Below, piece after piece: positions 1-6,033 of a stretch of DNA of 6,405 bases. The position numbers and the translations under genes were made by a program. This stretch comes from Kiritimatiellia bacterium (GTDB taxonomy: Bacteria > Verrucomicrobiota > Kiritimatiellia > RFP12 > UBA1067). Location: positions 1-6,405 of the forward strand of contig JAFPYE010000091.1 of assembly GCA_017412325.1 (NCBI GenBank), read 5' to 3'. Below the pieces are notes generated by a model that saw nothing but the letters and a program-made list of their open reading frames with translations, did not search any database and was not told the DNA's origin. Every line of letters begins with the position of its first letter. The first letter of the stretch is position 1.

Positions 1-4
1 AAAG

Positions 5-9
5 AAGGG
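5..9 (+). promoter_or_regulatory. Shine-Dalgarno site of the PTS IIC gene
   Basis: AAGGG at 5-9 lies 8 nt before the ATG at 18. An in-frame GTG at 9-11 overlaps this site and could not use it, so the ATG at 18 is the better start. This is seen directly in the sequence; use of the site is inferred. Confidence 0.7.
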
Positions 10-17
10 TGCAGCAA

Positions 18-1385
18 ATGGAGGCGGTATTCAAGTATGTAATCGGCCTGGGGGCGGCGGTGATGATGCCGGTCATCTTCACCGTGCTCGGCACGCTCAT
101 CGGGATCAAGTTCTCGAAGGCGCTCCAGTCGGGGCTGCGCGTCGGCGTGGGCTTCGTCGGGCTGGGCGTGGTCACGGCGCTTCTCACCTCCAACCTCGGT
201 CCTGCGCTGAAGGGCATGACGGAGCTCTACCACCTCAACCTGCCGTATTTCGACCTCGGCTGGCCGGCGGCGGCGGCGGTGGCGTATTCGTGCGCGGTGG
301 GCGCCTTCATCATCCCCGTGTGCCTGGGCGTGAACGTCGTGATGCTCGTCGCGGGCGTCACGCGCACGGTGAACATCGACCTCTGGAACTACTGGCACTT
401 CGCGTTCCTCGGCGCGATGGTGTACTTCGCGACCGGTTCGCTCGCGTGGGCGTTCTACGCGTCGATCGTCCTCTACGTCATCACCCTGTGCATGGCGGAC
501 TTCACGGCCAGGGGGTTCCAGTCGTATTACAAGGACATGGAGGGGATCTCGATCCCGCAGCCGTTCTGCCAGAGCTTCACGCCGTTTGCCGTCGCGATCT
601 GCTGGGTGCTCGACCGCATCCCCGGCTTCTCGAAGCTCGACATCGACGCCGAGGGCATGAAGCGCAAGTTCGGCCTTCTGGGCGAGCCGCTGTTCCTCGG
701 CCTTGTCATCGGCTGCGGCATCGGCACGCTCAGGTGCGACTCGTGGACGGCTGTCGTCGATTCCATCCCGTCGATCCTCAAGCTCGGCGTCACGGTTGGC
801 GCCGTGATGGAGCTGATCCCGCGCATCACGGCGCTCTTCATCGAAGGTCTGAAGCCGATCTGCGAGCAGACGCGCAGCTTCGTGGAGCGGCGTTTCGCCG
901 GCCTCAAGGGGCTGTCGATTGGAATGAGCCCGGCGCTCGTCATCGGCCATCCCACGACGCTCGTCGTTTCCATCCTGCTGATTCCCGTCATTCTCTTCCT
1001 CTCGGTGTCCCTTCCCGGCAACAAGTTCCTGCCGCTGGCGTCGCTCGCGGGCATGTTCTACCTCTTCCCGTGCGTGCTGCCGGTCACGAAGGGGAATGTG
1101 CCGAAGACGTTTGTCGTCGGACTTGTCACGCTGGTCGTGGGGCTGTTCATGGTCACCGACCTGACGCCCGCCTTCACGAAGGCGATCGCCGTCGCCGACT
1201 GCGACGGCATCGCGGTGCCGGAGGGCTTCGCGGGCGGCGCGGCACTTGACTTCGCCAGCGCCTTGTGGTGCTGGCTCATCTACCACCTGACCGTCTCGCT
1301 GAAGTGGATCGGCGCAATCGGCGCGGGGCTTCTCGCGCTCGCGATGTGCGCCGTCAACTTCGCGCGGATCCGGAAGATGCGGTGA
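18..1385 (+). CDS. gatC: PTS system galactitol-family permease, subunit IIC (GatC-like)
   Basis: Membrane permease of a phosphoenolpyruvate:sugar phosphotransferase system. It moves a sugar or polyol across the inner membrane while the partner IIB phosphorylates it. The 455-aa product matches the usual 450 aa of the EIIC-GAT family and is hydrophobic throughout, with about ten or more membrane segments. Family landmarks seen: GFVGLG at residues 45-50, a VNIDLWNYWH block from about residue 118, GEP at 222-224, a GH pair ending at H311 (DPALLLGH in E. coli GatC), and PGN at 333-335. IIA and IIB genes are not visible and should lie upstream, since only 17 bp precede the start. Downstream, kduD follows after 53 bp without a promoter or terminator, so the two are probably one transcript. 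The kduD link suggests a uronate-related or deoxy-gluconate-like substrate instead of galactitol, but this is inference. Family assignment is strong; substrate is open. Confidence 0.92.
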   Translation: MEAVFKYVIGLGAAVMMPVIFTVLGTLIGIKFSKALQSGLRVGVGFVGLGVVTALLTSNLGPALKGMTELYHLNLPYFDLGWPAAAAVAYSCAVGAFIIPVCLGVNVVMLVAGVTRTVNIDLWNYWHFAFLGAMVYFATGSLAWAFYASIVLYVITLCMADFTARGFQSYYKDMEGISIPQPFCQSFTPFAVAICWVLDRIPGFSKLDIDAEGMKRKFGLLGEPLFLGLVIGCGIGTLRCDSWTAVVDSIPSILKLGVTVGAVMELIPRITALFIEGLKPICEQTRSFVERRFAGLKGLSIGMSPALVIGHPTTLVVSILLIPVILFLSVSLPGNKFLPLASLAGMFYLFPCVLPVTKGNVPKTFVVGLVTLVVGLFMVTDLTPAFTKAIAVADCDGIAVPEGFAGGAALDFASALWCWLIYHLTVSLKWIGAIGAGLLALAMCAVNFARIRKMR

Positions 1386-1425
1386 GCGGGAATCTTGAAA
1401 CGGAACAAAACGAAACCCAAACGGA

Positions 1426-1430
1426 AAGGA
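1426..1430 (+). promoter_or_regulatory. Shine-Dalgarno site of kduD
   Basis: AAGGA at 1426-1430 is 8 nt before the ATG at 1439. It fixes that ATG as the start and excludes an in-frame upstream ATG at 1265 that would overlap the permease gene. The 53-bp spacer around it is A-rich and holds no obvious promoter. Confidence 0.8.
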
Positions 1431-1438
1431 ACAACGAA

Positions 1439-2203
1439 ATGATACTCGAGAAATTCAAGCTGGACGGCAAGGTCGCCATCGTCACGGGCGCGGGCCGTGG
1501 AATCGGCCAGGCGTACGCAATCGGACTTGCGGAGGCGGGCGCGGACGTCGCGATCGTCGACGTCATCCCAATGGACGAGACCATCGCCGCGATCAAGAAA
1601 CTCGGCCGCAAGGCCATCGGCATCAAGGCCGACCTCTCGAAGGGAGAGAAGGAGTCTCCGAAGATCGTCGCCAAGGTCGTCAAGGCGTTCAAGAAGGTCG
1701 ACATCCTCGTGAACAACGCGGGCATCATCCGCCGCGAGCCGTTCGCCGAGCACAGCGCGAAGAACTGGAACGACGTGATCTCGATCAACCTCTCGACGCC
1801 GTTCTTCCTCTCGCAGGCTGTCGTCAGGCAGATGCAGAAGCAGGGCAAGGGCGGAAAGATCATCAACATCGCCTCGATGCTCTCGTTCCAGGGCGGCATC
1901 CTCGTCCCCGGCTACGCGGCGTCGAAGGGCGGCATCAAGTCGCTGACGATGCTGATGGCGAACGAGCTCTCGAAGGACGGCATCTGCGTCAACGCGATCG
2001 CCCCCGGTTACATCGCGACGGCGAACACCGCGCCGATCCGCGCGGACAAGAAGCGCAACAAGGCGATTCTCGACCGCATTCCCGCAGGACGCTGGGGCAC
2101 GCCCGACGACCTCAAGGGCATCTGCGTGTTCCTCGCCGCGCCGGCGTCGGACTACATGACGGGCTACACCTACGCCTGCGACGGCGGCTGGCTCGCGCGC
2201 TAG
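1439..2203 (+). CDS. kduD: 2-dehydro-3-deoxy-D-gluconate 5-dehydrogenase (KduD), SDR family
   Basis: Cytoplasmic short-chain dehydrogenase that interconverts 3-deoxy-D-glycero-2,5-hexodiulosonate and 2-keto-3-deoxygluconate with NAD(H), the step after KduI in the breakdown of unsaturated uronates from pectin or glycosaminoglycans. At 254 aa it is one residue longer than E. coli KduD. Seen: the Rossmann motif TGAGRGIG at 16-23, acidic D41 at the end of strand beta-2 (favours NAD over NADP), NNAG at 92-95 followed by the KduD-typical IRR at 97-99, catalytic N117, S146, Y159 and K163, the block NIASMLSFQGG from residue 143, NAIAPGY at 185-191, ILDRIPAGRWG near residue 205, and the ending DGGWLAR. 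These blocks are nearly identical to KduD proteins, which separates it from generic SDRs. Start is set by the SD at 1426. It is likely co-transcribed with the upstream PTS permease gene and ends at the hairpin at 2233-2260. Annotations of this family also use the name 2-deoxy-D-gluconate 3-dehydrogenase. Confidence 0.93.
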   Translation: MILEKFKLDGKVAIVTGAGRGIGQAYAIGLAEAGADVAIVDVIPMDETIAAIKKLGRKAIGIKADLSKGEKESPKIVAKVVKAFKKVDILVNNAGIIRREPFAEHSAKNWNDVISINLSTPFFLSQAVVRQMQKQGKGGKIINIASMLSFQGGILVPGYAASKGGIKSLTMLMANELSKDGICVNAIAPGYIATANTAPIRADKKRNKAILDRIPAGRWGTPDDLKGICVFLAAPASDYMTGYTYACDGGWLAR

Positions 2204-2232
2204 TCGCGGGTCGCCAAAAGCGTGGAACCTGG

Positions 2233-2260
2233 CCCCGTGCGTCGGTGCTGACGCACGGGG
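2233..2260 (+). terminator. Hairpin after kduD, probable terminator
   Basis: A perfect 11-bp stem (CCCCGTGCGTC at 2233-2243, GACGCACGGGG at 2250-2260) with a 6-nt loop starts 30 nt after the kduD stop. The following sequence has only a short TTT, no proper T-tract, so it may be a weak terminator, a 3'-end stabiliser or a rho-linked site. Its 3' arm overlaps the presumed -35 region of fucU. Confidence 0.6.
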
Positions 2261-2277
2261 TCGAGATTTGATATACT
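2248..2277 (+). promoter_or_regulatory. Promoter of fucU with extended -10
   Basis: TATACT at 2272-2277 preceded by TGA (2269-2271) makes an extended -10 box. A poor -35 match (CTGACG, 2248-2253) sits 18 nt upstream. Transcription would begin near 2284-2285, only about 3 nt before the fucU ATG at 2288. The match is seen; activity is inferred. Confidence 0.55.
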
Positions 2278-2287
2278 ACGACGCACT

Positions 2288-2704
2288 ATGCTAAAAGGAA
2301 TCTCTCCGCTGGTTTCTCCCGAGCTCCTGAAGACGCTCGCCGAGATGGGGCACGGCGACGAAATCGTCCTGTCCGACGCCCACTTCCCCGCCCACTCGAT
2401 CAACGCGCGCGTCCTGCGCGCCGACGGCCTTCCCGCCGACCGGCTGCTGGCGGCAATCACCCCGCTCTTTGAGCTGGACGCCTACGCGACGCCCGTCGTC
2501 ATGATGGCACCCGTCGCGGGCGACGCGCTCGATCCGTCGGTCGAGGCCGCCTACCGCCAGGCGCTGGGCTACACGGGTGAAATCGAGCAGATGGAGCGCT
2601 ACGCGTTCTATGACCGCGCCCGCAAGGCCTTTGCCGTCGTCGTGACGGGCGAAACGCGCAAATACGGCAACGTCATCCTCAAAAAGGGCGTTCCGTCCCT
2701 TTGA
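2288..2704 (+). CDS. fucU: L-fucose mutarotase (FucU), RbsD/FucU family
   Basis: Small cytoplasmic enzyme that speeds the alpha/beta anomer exchange of L-fucose (some members also act on ribose), feeding the correct anomer to fucose isomerase. The 138-aa product aligns along its whole length with E. coli FucU (140 aa): an N-terminus beginning [15 protein letters not shown], then EMGHGDEI with the catalytic His at 22, SDAHFPAHS at 29-37 (D30), RADG at 44-47, PLFELD, and C-terminal AFAVVVTGE plus KYGN at 125-128, where family members bind the sugar. No Shine-Dalgarno site precedes the ATG and the extended -10 lies only 10 nt upstream, so translation may start on a leaderless mRNA. It stands alone between the hairpin after kduD and its own terminator, with no other fucose gene in view. 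RbsD is the alternative, but FucU-specific blocks make that unlikely. Confidence 0.93.
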   Translation: MLKGISPLVSPELLKTLAEMGHGDEIVLSDAHFPAHSINARVLRADGLPADRLLAAITPLFELDAYATPVVMMAPVAGDALDPSVEAAYRQALGYTGEIEQMERYAFYDRARKAFAVVVTGETRKYGNVILKKGVPSL

Positions 2705-2730
2705 TCGCCTGAACGCGCCGTGCCCCTGTC

Positions 2731-2766
2731 CGGTGTGGGTTTTCGCCCACGCCGCGCCGCATTTTT
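2731..2766 (+). terminator. Intrinsic-type terminator after fucU
   Basis: A 9-bp stem with one G-T wobble (2731-2739 with 2746-2754) closes a TTTTCG loop 26 nt after the fucU stop. Five T's at 2762-2766 follow after a 7-nt gap. The gap makes it imperfect, but position and shape fit the end of the fucU transcript. Confidence 0.55.
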
Positions 2767-2774
2767 GGTAAAAT
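2766..2774 (+). promoter_or_regulatory. Extended -10 promoter of alaS
   Basis: TGG followed by TAAAAT at 2769-2774 is an extended -10 box. No good -35 is seen at 16-18 nt upstream, as is common for extended -10 promoters. Start of transcription is expected near 2781, giving a leader of about 23 nt that contains the SD. It abuts the T-tract of the fucU terminator. Confidence 0.55.
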
Positions 2775-2790
2775 ACGCACTTCCAAACGC

Positions 2791-2795
2791 AAGGA
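2791..2795 (+). promoter_or_regulatory. Shine-Dalgarno site of alaS
   Basis: AAGGA lies 8 nt before the ATG at 2804. It selects that ATG over an in-frame upstream GTG at 2720, which would place coding sequence across the terminator and promoter. Confidence 0.8.
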
Positions 2796-2803
2796 ACGCA
2801 ACG

Positions 2804-4657
2804 ATGAAGAACCTGACGGCGGACGAACTCCGCGAAACGTATCTGAAATTTTTCGAGTCGAAGGGCCACGCCATCATCTCGGGCGCGTCGGTCATCCCCG
2901 AGAACGACCCGACCGTTCTCTTCACGACGGCGGGCATGCACCCGCTCGTGCCGTACCTGATGGGCGAGATGCCGCACCCGGCGGGCACGCGGCTGACCGA
3001 CGTGCAGAAGTGCGTGCGCACGGGCGATATCGACGCGGTGGGCGATTCCGCGCACCTGACGTTCTTCGAGATGCTCGGCAACTGGTCGCTGAACGACTAC
3101 TTCAAGAAGGAGGCGATCAGCTGGAGCTTCGAGTTCCTGACGACGAAGCTCGGCTTCTCGCCCGACCAGCTGTCAGTCACCGTGTTCGCGGGCGAAGGCA
3201 AGGAAGGCGAGGAGGGCTACATCCCCGCCGACGAGGAAGCCGCCGCCATCTGGCGCTCGCTCGGCATTCCCGACGAGCGCATCTACCGCCTGCCGCGCGA
3301 GGACAACTGGTGGGGCCCGGCGGGCTCGACGGGGCCGTGCGGCCCCGACACCGAGATTTTCATCGACACGGGCAAGCCGAAGTGCTCCGACGGCTGCCGC
3401 CCCGGCTGCTCCTGCGGCAAGTACATCGAAATCTGGAACGATGTCTTCATGCAGTACAACAAGAACGCCGAGGGCAAATACGAGCCGCTCGGCCGCCACA
3501 ACGTCGATACCGGCATGGGCGTCGAGCGCACGGTCTGCATGCTCTCGGGCGCGCCGACCGTCTACGACACCGAGATCTTTGCGCCGATTATGGCGAAGAT
3601 AGAGGAGTTGAGGGAAGAAGGAACGGACGGGCGCTCTGGCGCGCCCGCACCCCAGCCCATGGACGCGGAGTCTCTTCTTCGCGCGAAGCGCATTGTCGCC
3701 GACCATATGCGCACGGCGACGTTCATCCTCTGCGACCCGAAGGGCGGCGTCAAGCCCGGCAATGTCGGCGCGAACTACGTCCTGCGGCGCCTCATCCGCC
3801 GCGCGGTGCGCTACGGCCGCCAGCTGGGCATCGCGCCCGGCTTCACGCCGAAACTCGCCGCCGTGATCTCGGCGAAGTACGCGCACGTCTATCCCGAACT
3901 CGCGGCGAACCTCGCGCAGTGCCAGGCCGACCTGGAGGCGGAGGAGAACCGCTTCAACCAGACGCTCGACAAGGGCGAGGCGATGTTCAACAAGGTGGCC
4001 GAGCAGCTGAAGCTCCACGGCCAGAGCGAGATCAGCGGCAAGACGGCGTTCAAGCTCTACGACACGTTCGGCTTTCCGTTCGAGATGACGCTGGAGATGG
4101 CGGAGAAGGCGGGACTGACCGTCGACAAGGCGGGCTTCGAGGAGGCGAACCGCAAGCACCAGGAGCTCTCGCGCACGACGAGCGCGGGCGCGTTCAAGGC
4201 GGGTCTCCAGGACAATTCCGAAGTCGTCACGCGCCTGCACACGGCGACGCACCTCCTGCACGCCGCGCTCCACAAGGTGCTGGGGCCGACGGCGAACCAG
4301 AAGGGCTCGAACATCACGGCGGAGCGCCTGCGCTTCGACTTCACGTGGCCGGAGAAGATGACGGACGCGCAGATCGCCGAGGCCGAAAAGCTCGTCAACG
4401 AGTGGATCCAGCAGGGCATCGAGGTGACGAAGAAGGTGACGACGGTCGAGGAAGCGAAGGCGGAAGGCGCGATGGCGCTCTTCGGCTCGAAGTACGGCGA
4501 CCAGGTGACGCTCTACACGATCGGCGACGTCTCGAAGGAAATCTGCTGCGGGCCGCACGTCGGCAACACGAAGGAGCTGGGCTCGTTCAAGATCCAGAAG
4601 GAGCAGTCGTCCTCGGCGGGCGTCCGCCGCATCAAGGCCGTCATCGGCAACATGTGA
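2804..4657 (+). CDS. alaS: Alanine--tRNA ligase, short form without C-Ala domain
   Basis: Class II synthetase that charges tRNA-Ala with alanine and hydrolyses mischarged Ser or Gly. Seen in order: N-terminal catalytic domain with FTTAGMHPLVPYL (motif 1 area), motif 2 as AHLTFFEMLGNWS at 83-95, a four-Cys cluster at C194, C198, C202 and C204, EIWNDVFMQY, and motif 3 NVDTGMGVER at 233-242 with D235; tRNA-recognition helices including NYVLRRLIRRAVRYG from 324; and the editing core with zinc ligands HTATH at 479-483 and CCGPH at 581-585. It has 617 aa against about 875 in E. coli. The spacing from the HxxxH to the Cys motif (102 residues) equals that of E. coli, but about 85 residues are missing before it (the editing beta-barrel) and everything after the editing core (C-Ala) is absent. 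The next gene starts 10 bp later, so this is a natural short form and not a recent truncation. Residues 266-292 carry a rare-codon insert. Confidence 0.96.
   Translation: MKNLTADELRETYLKFFESKGHAIISGASVIPENDPTVLFTTAGMHPLVPYLMGEMPHPAGTRLTDVQKCVRTGDIDAVGDSAHLTFFEMLGNWSLNDYFKKEAISWSFEFLTTKLGFSPDQLSVTVFAGEGKEGEEGYIPADEEAAAIWRSLGIPDERIYRLPREDNWWGPAGSTGPCGPDTEIFIDTGKPKCSDGCRPGCSCGKYIEIWNDVFMQYNKNAEGKYEPLGRHNVDTGMGVERTVCMLSGAPTVYDTEIFAPIMAKIEELREEGTDGRSGAPAPQPMDAESLLRAKRIVADHMRTATFILCDPKGGVKPGNVGANYVLRRLIRRAVRYGRQLGIAPGFTPKLAAVISAKYAHVYPELAANLAQCQADLEAEENRFNQTLDKGEAMFNKVAEQLKLHGQSEISGKTAFKLYDTFGFPFEMTLEMAEKAGLTVDKAGFEEANRKHQELSRTTSAGAFKAGLQDNSEVVTRLHTATHLLHAALHKVLGPTANQKGSNITAERLRFDFTWPEKMTDAQIAEAEKLVNEWIQQGIEVTKKVTTVEEAKAEGAMALFGSKYGDQVTLYTIGDVSKEICCGPHVGNTKELGSFKIQKEQSSSAGVRRIKAVIGNM
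3599..3679 (+). other. Rare-codon, hairpin-bearing insert within alaS
   Basis: This 81-bp in-frame stretch encodes AlaRS residues 266-292 (Gly, Ser, Ala and Pro rich around GRSGAPAPQP). It uses ATA, TTG, AGG, GGA, TCT and CTT, codons nearly absent from the rest of the gene. It holds a 7-bp stem (CGGGCGC 3628-3634, GCGCCCG 3641-3647) with a 6-nt loop. It lies just before the conserved RIVADH helix, where family members normally have a shorter linker. It may be a small inserted palindromic repeat or just relaxed linker drift. Confidence 0.4.
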
Positions 4658-4667
4658 GATCAGCCGC

Positions 4668-5780
4668 ATGAGGCGCGTCGCGCAGAAACGGATTTTCCTG
4701 TCGCCGCCGTTCGTCGGGACGGCGGAGCGCGCGGCGATTGCGGCGGCGTTCGACTCGAAGTACGTCGCGCCGTGCGGGCCGATGGTGGACGCATTCGAGC
4801 GCCGCCTCGCCGCGCTTGCGGGACGGAAGCACGCGGTGGCCGTCGCGAGCGGCACCGCCGCGCTCGACCTCGCGATGGCGGAATACGGCGTCGACCGGCG
4901 CTGGACGGTCATCGCGCCGACGCTCACCTTCATTGCGACGGTCGGCCCCGCGTACCATCGCGGCGCGAAGCTCGTGTTCGTCGACTGCGACGCGACCGGC
5001 AACGTCGACGTGCGGCTGCTGGAACGGGCGCTCGCGGACGCGAAGGGCCGCACGATGGTCGTCGGCGTCGATCTCTACGGACGGTGCTGCGACTACGACG
5101 CGATCGGCGCGCTCTGCGATCGGCACGGCGCGGTGTTCGTCTGCGACGCGGCGGAAGCGGTGGGCGCGACGTACAAGGGGCGGCCCTCGGGCAGCGCGGG
5201 CGCGGTGGCGGTCTATTCGTTCAACGGCAACAAGATCGTCACGACGTCCGGCGGCGGCGCGCTCCTCACGGACGACGACGGCATCGCGGCGCGCGCGCGC
5301 AAGCGCAGCCAGCAGGCGCGCGAGCCCGCGGTGTGGTACGAGCACAAGGAAGTCGGCTACAACTACCGCCTGAGCAACCTCCTCGCGGCGGTGGGCCTGG
5401 CGCAGCTCGGGCGGCTTGCGAAGATCCTGTCGAAGCGGCGGCGGATTTGGGAGGCCTACGGCGCGGACGGGCGGCTGGCGCCGGTCGCGGGCGAGAATCA
5501 CTGGCTGACGGTCAAGCTCCTGGCGAGCGAAGCCGCGCGCGACGCGGCGCTCGCGCGGCTCGCGGCGGCGAACATCGAGGCGCGGCCCGTGTGGAAGCCG
5601 CTGCACCTGCAACCCGTCTTCAAGCGGTGCCGCGTCTACGGCGGCGCGGTCGCGGCCGATTTGTTCGCGCGCGGCATCTGCCTTCCCTCGGGGACGGGCA
5701 TGACGACGGCGGACGTGACGCGGGTCAAGCGGGCGTTGGCGGGGATTATTGGGGGCGGTTCCCCGCTTGCGCGCCGCTAG
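4668..5780 (+). CDS. DegT/DnrJ/EryC1/StrS (PglE/LegC-type) PLP-dependent sugar aminotransferase
   Basis: Cytoplasmic fold-type I aminotransferase that converts a nucleotide-linked 4-keto sugar to an amino sugar for surface polysaccharide or protein glycosylation. The 370-aa product has the family order: N-terminal RIFLSPPFVG and SKYVAPCGPMVDAFE (typical of PglE-like members), SGTAALDLAM from S61 (PLP phosphate contact), PTLTFIATVGP, VDLYG, CDAAEAVGA with D160 (pyridine-nitrogen contact), YSFNGNKIVTTSGGG with K189 as the PLP Schiff-base lysine, and VGYNYRLSN with N232. The C-terminal small domain is complete though somewhat short. The start lies 10 bp after the alaS stop with only a weak SD-like GAG, so translation is probably coupled to alaS. 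Its stop overlaps the stop of a convergent minus-strand frame within CTAG. Exact sugar substrate cannot be read from sequence; UDP-4-keto-6-deoxy-GlcNAc type substrates are typical of close relatives. Confidence 0.88.
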   Translation: MRRVAQKRIFLSPPFVGTAERAAIAAAFDSKYVAPCGPMVDAFERRLAALAGRKHAVAVASGTAALDLAMAEYGVDRRWTVIAPTLTFIATVGPAYHRGAKLVFVDCDATGNVDVRLLERALADAKGRTMVVGVDLYGRCCDYDAIGALCDRHGAVFVCDAAEAVGATYKGRPSGSAGAVAVYSFNGNKIVTTSGGGALLTDDDGIAARARKRSQQAREPAVWYEHKEVGYNYRLSNLLAAVGLAQLGRLAKILSKRRRIWEAYGADGRLAPVAGENHWLTVKLLASEAARDAALARLAAANIEARPVWKPLHLQPVFKRCRVYGGAVAADLFARGICLPSGTGMTTADVTRVKRALAGIIGGGSPLARR

Positions 5781-5941
5781 TTCGCCGGTGCGGTTGCGGC
5801 GGTGGTGGAGAAGAAGGGATACATCCGCATGTCCTCGCCCTGGAACGTCGCCTTGCCGACGTAGCAGCCCGAGAACGTGGCCGCGAGCGCGACGGCGAGG
5901 AGCGCGGCCGAGACCGCCTTCGCCTTCAGCTTGAGCTTCAG
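5777..5941 (-). CDS. Possible small lipoprotein, start codon abnormal or lost
   Basis: Unrecognised minus-strand frame with features of a short secreted lipoprotein. Read from a CTG at 5941 it gives 54 aa: a lysine-rich start (KLKLKAKA), a hydrophobic stretch VSAALLAVALAATF, a lipobox-like FSGC with Cys26, and a tail of 28 residues ending TAPAN. Codon choice in this part is the same GC3-rich set as the confident genes, which supports real coding. No ATG or GTG exists at the expected start; the only usual start codon upstream is a TTG at 6013, which would add 24 residues with different codon use (ATT, CTT, CAA) and make the signal peptide too long. No SD is seen. It could be a gene using CTG, a remnant that lost its start, or a gene whose 5' end was replaced by the repeat-like DNA beyond 5941. 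Its TAG stop shares CTAG with the aminotransferase stop. Role unknown. Confidence 0.42.
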   Translation of the reverse strand: MKLKLKAKAVSAALLAVALAATFSGCYVGKATFQGEDMRMYPFFSTTAATAPAN

Positions 5942-5984
5942 CGTCGGGATGCGCGCGAGCCCCAGCGCGGCGATTGGCAGCGGT

Positions 5985-6018
5985 TGGCGGCAAAGCCGAA
6001 TGGAGCGCCGCAATGCGG
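5985..6018. repeat. Two small triloop hairpins
   Basis: CGGC-AAA-GCCG at 5988-5998 and CCGC-AAT-GCGG at 6008-6018 are short perfect stems with 3-nt loops, 9 nt apart, just before the large inverted-repeat element. They occupy the stretch between the lipoprotein-like frame and that element. Short GC stems arise easily in GC-rich DNA, so significance is uncertain. Confidence 0.35.
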
Positions 6019-6033
6019 GGCAATTCTAGTTAT

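Noticed and set aside
9..17. GTG start at 9 for the PTS permease
   Set aside because: It overlaps the SD site that serves the ATG at 18.
1265..1438. Upstream start for kduD at 1265
   Set aside because: It overlaps the end of the permease gene, lacks family similarity in the extra residues, and the ATG at 1439 has a good SD.
2720..2803. Upstream start for alaS at 2720
   Set aside because: It would cover the fucU terminator and alaS promoter, adds residues absent from AlaRS, and lacks an SD.
3010..4671. 553-codon + strand frame inside alaS
   Set aside because: Out-of-frame shadow of alaS; Arg-rich with no recognisable domain.
3173..5053. Very long minus-strand open frame (626 codons) opposite alaS and the aminotransferase gene
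   Set aside because: It is Arg, Leu and Val rich and has no family motifs. It is the stop-free shadow expected opposite GC3-rich genes, while the + strand carries clear domain motifs.
4641..6023. 460-codon minus-strand frame over the aminotransferase gene
   Set aside because: Composition is Arg, Ala and Asp rich with no motif, and it opposes a gene with complete PLP-enzyme landmarks.
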